From: Stenotrophomonas maltophilia
Lineage (GTDB): Bacteria > Pseudomonadota > Gammaproteobacteria > Xanthomonadales > Xanthomonadaceae
NCBI GenBank assembly: GCA_002386405.1
Contig: DGIP01000260.1
Location: 1-10,691 of the forward strand
Reading direction: 5' to 3'
Length of the DNA stretch: 10,691 bases
Within the stretch, counting starts at the first letter, position 1. The number at the start of each line of letters is the position of its first letter. Below are positions 8,504-10,691 of this stretch, one piece after another. A program made the position numbers and the translations under genes. The notes under the pieces are model-generated. The model saw only the letters and a program-made list of their open reading frames with translations, was not told the DNA's origin and made no database searches.

Positions 8504-10370
8504 ATGCCCGGCGGATCTCGTCCAGCGCGCCGGGGTCGTCCAGGGTGGACAGGTCGCCCGGGTCACGGTGTTCGGCCAGGGCCTGCAGCGAGCGGCGCAG
8601 CAGCTTGCCCGAGCGGGTCTTGGGCAGGGCGTTGACCAGGTGGATGTGCGCCGGACGCGCGACGGCGCCCAGGCTCTGGGTGACCCGCTGCATCATCTCG
8701 GCCACCACCGCGCTGCCATCGCCTTCCACTGCCTGCTTGAGGGTGACGAACACCAGCGGCACCTGGCCCTTGAGCTCGTCCTTCACCCCGATCACCGCCG
8801 CTTCGGCCACCAGGGGATGGCCGGAGATGCATTCCTCGATCTCGCGCGTGCCGAGCCGGTGCCCGGCCACGTTGATCACATCGTCGGTGCGGCCGAGGAT
8901 GAAGGTGTAGCCATCCTCGTCGCGGATCGCCCAGTCCAGCGAGCTGTACAGCAGTTCCTTGAAGTGGCTGAAATAGCTCTGGATGAAGCGGTCGTCGTCG
9001 TTCCAGACCGTGCTCATGCAGCCCGGCGGCAGCGGCGGCACCATCACCAGCACGCCCTTCTGCCCGGCCTGCACTTCGGCGCCGGTGTTCTCGTCGATCA
9101 CCTTCATGCGGTAACCGAGGTTGGGGAAGCCCGGCGAGCCGAAACGCACCGGCTCGAGGTCCACGCCCGGCAGCAGGGTCAGCGCCGGCCAGCCGGTTTC
9201 GGTCTGCCAGTAGTTGTCGATGATCGGCTTGCCCAGCGCATCGTTGATCCAGTGTGCGGTGGGTTCGTCCAGCGGTTCGCCGGCAAGGAACACGTACTTG
9301 AGTGCGTCGAGGTCATGGCGACGGATGAAGTCGGCATCGTGCTTCTTCAGCACGCGGATCGCGGTGGGTGAGGAGAACAGCGTGCGCACGCCGTACTGTT
9401 CACACAATGCCCACCAGATGCCCGGATCCGGGTTGGTCGGCAGGCCTTCGTACAGGAGCGAGGTACAGCCGCCGATCAGCGGGCCGTACACGTTGTAGGA
9501 ATGGCCCACGGCCCAGCCCACGTCCGAGGTGGAGAACATCACCTGGCCCGGTTTGCAGTCGAACACGGTTTCCATCGACTGCGCCATCGCGACGGCGTAA
9601 CCGCCGACATCGCGCTGCACGCCCTTGGGCTTGCCGGTGGTGCCGGAGGTATACAGCAGGTAGCTGGGCTCGCTCGATTCCAGCCACACCACCGGCACGT
9701 CCTGGTCGCCGACCTCGTCGCGCAGGGTGGCGTAGTCGACATCGCGGCCGGGCACCTTCGGTTCGGCCGGGTCCAGCCCGCGCGACACGATCAGCACGTG
9801 CGGCGGCGGCGACTTCGCCTCGGCGCAGGCGGCATCGACCATGGCCTTGTAAGGAATCACCTTGCCGCCGCGCTTGCCGGCATCGGCGGCGATCAGCAGC
9901 TTGGGCGCGGCGTCGTCGATGCGCAGCGCAAGGTTGTGCGCGGCGAAACCACCAAACACCACCGAATGGATCGCCCCGATGCGCGCGCAGGCGAGCATGG
10001 CGAACACCGCTTCTGCCATGTTCGGCATGTAGATGACCACGCGGTCGCCACGCTGCACGTCCAGCCGCTGCAGCACGGCGGCGAACGCATTCACTTCGCG
10101 GTACAGCTCGCGGTAGGTGATTTCGCGGGTGACGTTGGTTTCGGTGGAAATGGCCACCAGCGCCAGCTGGTCGGGGCGTTCGGCCAGGTGCCGGTCCACC
10201 GCGTTGTAGCAGAGGTTGGTCTGGCCACCCACGTACCAGCGGCGGAACGGCGGGTTGCTGTAATCCAGGATCTGCTGCGGCGGTACATGCCAGTAGATCC
10301 GGTGCGCTTCCTCGGCCCAGAACGCTTCGGGTTCCTCCACCGATCGCCGGTAGACATCTTCGTAACGCAT
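8493..10370 (-). CDS. prpE: Propionyl-CoA synthetase (propionate--CoA ligase)
   Basis: A 625-residue cytosolic AMP-forming acyl-CoA synthetase that activates propionate through propionyl-AMP, the entry step to the methylcitrate cycle. It matches what I recall of E. coli/Salmonella PrpE (about 628 residues) throughout. The N-terminus has RRSVEEPEAFWAEEA; SNPPFRRW is at 38-45 and TNLCYNAVDR at 51-60. The ATP-binding P-loop YTSGTTGKPKG lies at 240-250, followed by the PrpE-type VQRDVGGYAV. The A5 motif NYWQTETGWP is at 386-395 and the hinge motif GRTDDVINVAGHRLGT at 493-508. The acetylatable catalytic lysine is Lys589 in PKTRSGK. Everything needed for activity is present. The ATG at 10368-10370 has GGGAGG six bases upstream, so an ATG 12 codons earlier is not used. 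No prpBCD/acnD genes are adjacent. Acetyl-CoA synthetase is less likely because the PrpE-specific segments match closely. Confidence 0.93.
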   Translation of the reverse strand: MRYEDVYRRSVEEPEAFWAEEAHRIYWHVPPQQILDYSNPPFRRWYVGGQTNLCYNAVDRHLAERPDQLALVAISTETNVTREITYRELYREVNAFAAVLQRLDVQRGDRVVIYMPNMAEAVFAMLACARIGAIHSVVFGGFAAHNLALRIDDAAPKLLIAADAGKRGGKVIPYKAMVDAACAEAKSPPPHVLIVSRGLDPAEPKVPGRDVDYATLRDEVGDQDVPVVWLESSEPSYLLYTSGTTGKPKGVQRDVGGYAVAMAQSMETVFDCKPGQVMFSTSDVGWAVGHSYNVYGPLIGGCTSLLYEGLPTNPDPGIWWALCEQYGVRTLFSSPTAIRVLKKHDADFIRRHDLDALKYVFLAGEPLDEPTAHWINDALGKPIIDNYWQTETGWPALTLLPGVDLEPVRFGSPGFPNLGYRMKVIDENTGAEVQAGQKGVLVMVPPLPPGCMSTVWNDDDRFIQSYFSHFKELLYSSLDWAIRDEDGYTFILGRTDDVINVAGHRLGTREIEECISGHPLVAEAAVIGVKDELKGQVPLVFVTLKQAVEGDGSAVVAEMMQRVTQSLGAVARPAHIHLVNALPKTRSGKLLRRSLQALAEHRDPGDLSTLDDPGALDEIRRALGR

Positions 10371-10401
10371 GACAGCCCTCCCAGACAAAGTCATGGGATC
10401 G

Positions 10402-10447
10402 AGCATAGTCCGATGGCGGCGGACGAACTGTCCTACCTTGGTCGTAC
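10402..10447 (-). promoter_or_regulatory. Candidate prpE control region: -10 box and upstream imperfect palindrome
   Basis: TATGCT (10407 to 10402, minus strand) is a reasonable -10 box that would start transcription near 10395, about 25 bases before the ATG. No good -35 box is seen at 17 bases. In its place, and just upstream, lies an 18-bp imperfect palindrome (10430-10447) of pattern GTnCnACC-nn-GGTnGnAC. A weak -35 with an adjacent dyad suggests activator control, for example by a carbon-source regulator; this is inference. Confidence 0.3.
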
Positions 10448-10481
10448 GGAGCGCATGCGCACGGACTGAATCAAACGCGGG

Positions 10482-10611
10482 TGCCGGTGAATCGAGCGCC
10501 GGGGCGCCTTACCCTTTCCGGCGAATGTCCCCCGGCGTCGGCCAGAGGCCGACACCTCCTCCTTTACTTCGCCTCCAAGGGTAAGCCGCCCCGGCACTCG
10601 ATCCACCGGCG
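10482..10611. repeat. About 130-bp large imperfect palindromic repeat
   Basis: The left arm (10482-10516) and right arm (10577-10611) are inverted copies matching at 31 of 35 positions. Nearly coaxial inside them, GGCGAA (10520-10525) faces TTCGCC (10568-10573), and GTCGGCC-AGA-GGCCGAC (10537-10553) forms the tip. The whole unit can fold into one long hairpin or cruciform. Short open frames on both strands here encode similar peptides (PGRLTL, SIHR) only because of the symmetry. This resembles intergenic repeats common in Xanthomonadaceae, but I cannot name the family. Confidence 0.65.
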
Positions 10612-10678
10612 TTGCACCGTGACGTCCGCTTTTCCCTGCCAACCGCAAGCCGAGCCCCGTCGCGGCCGGTAGGCTCCT

Positions 10679-10691
10679 GGCAAAGTAAAGG
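10679..10691. repeat. Possible edge of another copy of the palindromic repeat
   Basis: The last 13 bases (GGCAAAGTAAAGG) match, in inverse orientation and at 12 of 13 positions, the segment CCTTTACTTCGCC at 10561-10573 inside the large palindrome. The window ends here, so it cannot be followed. Between 10612 and 10678 I see nothing recognisable. Confidence 0.35.

Noticed and set aside
8568..9371. Plus-strand open frame opposite prpE
   Set aside because: prpE has every adenylation-domain motif in the right order; the opposite frame shows none.
10433..10672. Two short open frames, one on each strand, with similar peptides
   Set aside because: The similarity follows from the large palindrome they cover; there is no independent coding evidence.

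Overview
This 10.7-kb, GC-rich window reads as ordinary chromosome from a Xanthomonadaceae gammaproteobacterium, most likely Stenotrophomonas. The evidence is the gene set (an OmpA-family porin with a Cys-rich, calcium-binding-type linker, an E. coli-like FadH and a PrpE) and a pair of GTAG-headed palindromes that match the layout I recall for the SMAG-type REP sequences of Stenotrophomonas. The assignment rests on pattern recognition, not on a database search.

Layout: (1) 1-923, minus strand: the 5' part of an ompA-like outer-membrane protein gene, which runs off the left edge. (2) 924-1294: a divergent intergenic region with a candidate ompA promoter. (3) 1295-5127, plus strand: a zinc-type alcohol dehydrogenase-like quinone oxidoreductase, a YczE-type membrane protein, and the complete 2,4-dienoyl-CoA reductase gene fadH. 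(4) 5128-5487: a non-coding spacer with two opposed REP palindromes and several inverted repeats. (5) 5488-6647, plus strand: a small exported SleB-like cell-wall hydrolase, then a beta-class glutathione S-transferase with its own promoter. (6) 6666-8270, minus strand: a two-gene unit with an unrecognised 164-residue protein followed by a suppressor-of-fused (SUFU) domain protein. It converges on the GST gene across a strong hairpin. (7) 8271-8492: a structured non-coding spacer. (8) 8493-10370, minus strand: prpE, propionyl-CoA synthetase. (9) 10371-10691: the prpE control region, then a roughly 130-bp near-perfect palindromic repeat with what looks like part of another copy starting at the right edge.

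Functionally, fadH (unsaturated fatty-acid beta-oxidation) and prpE (propionate activation) both feed acyl-CoA catabolism. The quinone oxidoreductase and GST are general redox and detoxification enzymes, and the OmpA and SleB-like proteins act in the envelope. No prophage, integrase, insertion sequence, CRISPR, tRNA or rRNA gene was seen. I did not find a convincing new multi-gene system. The items most worth a second look are the SUFU two-gene unit, the two families of palindromic repeats, the paired alternative inverted repeats in front of fadH, and the altered glutathione-binding motif in the GST.
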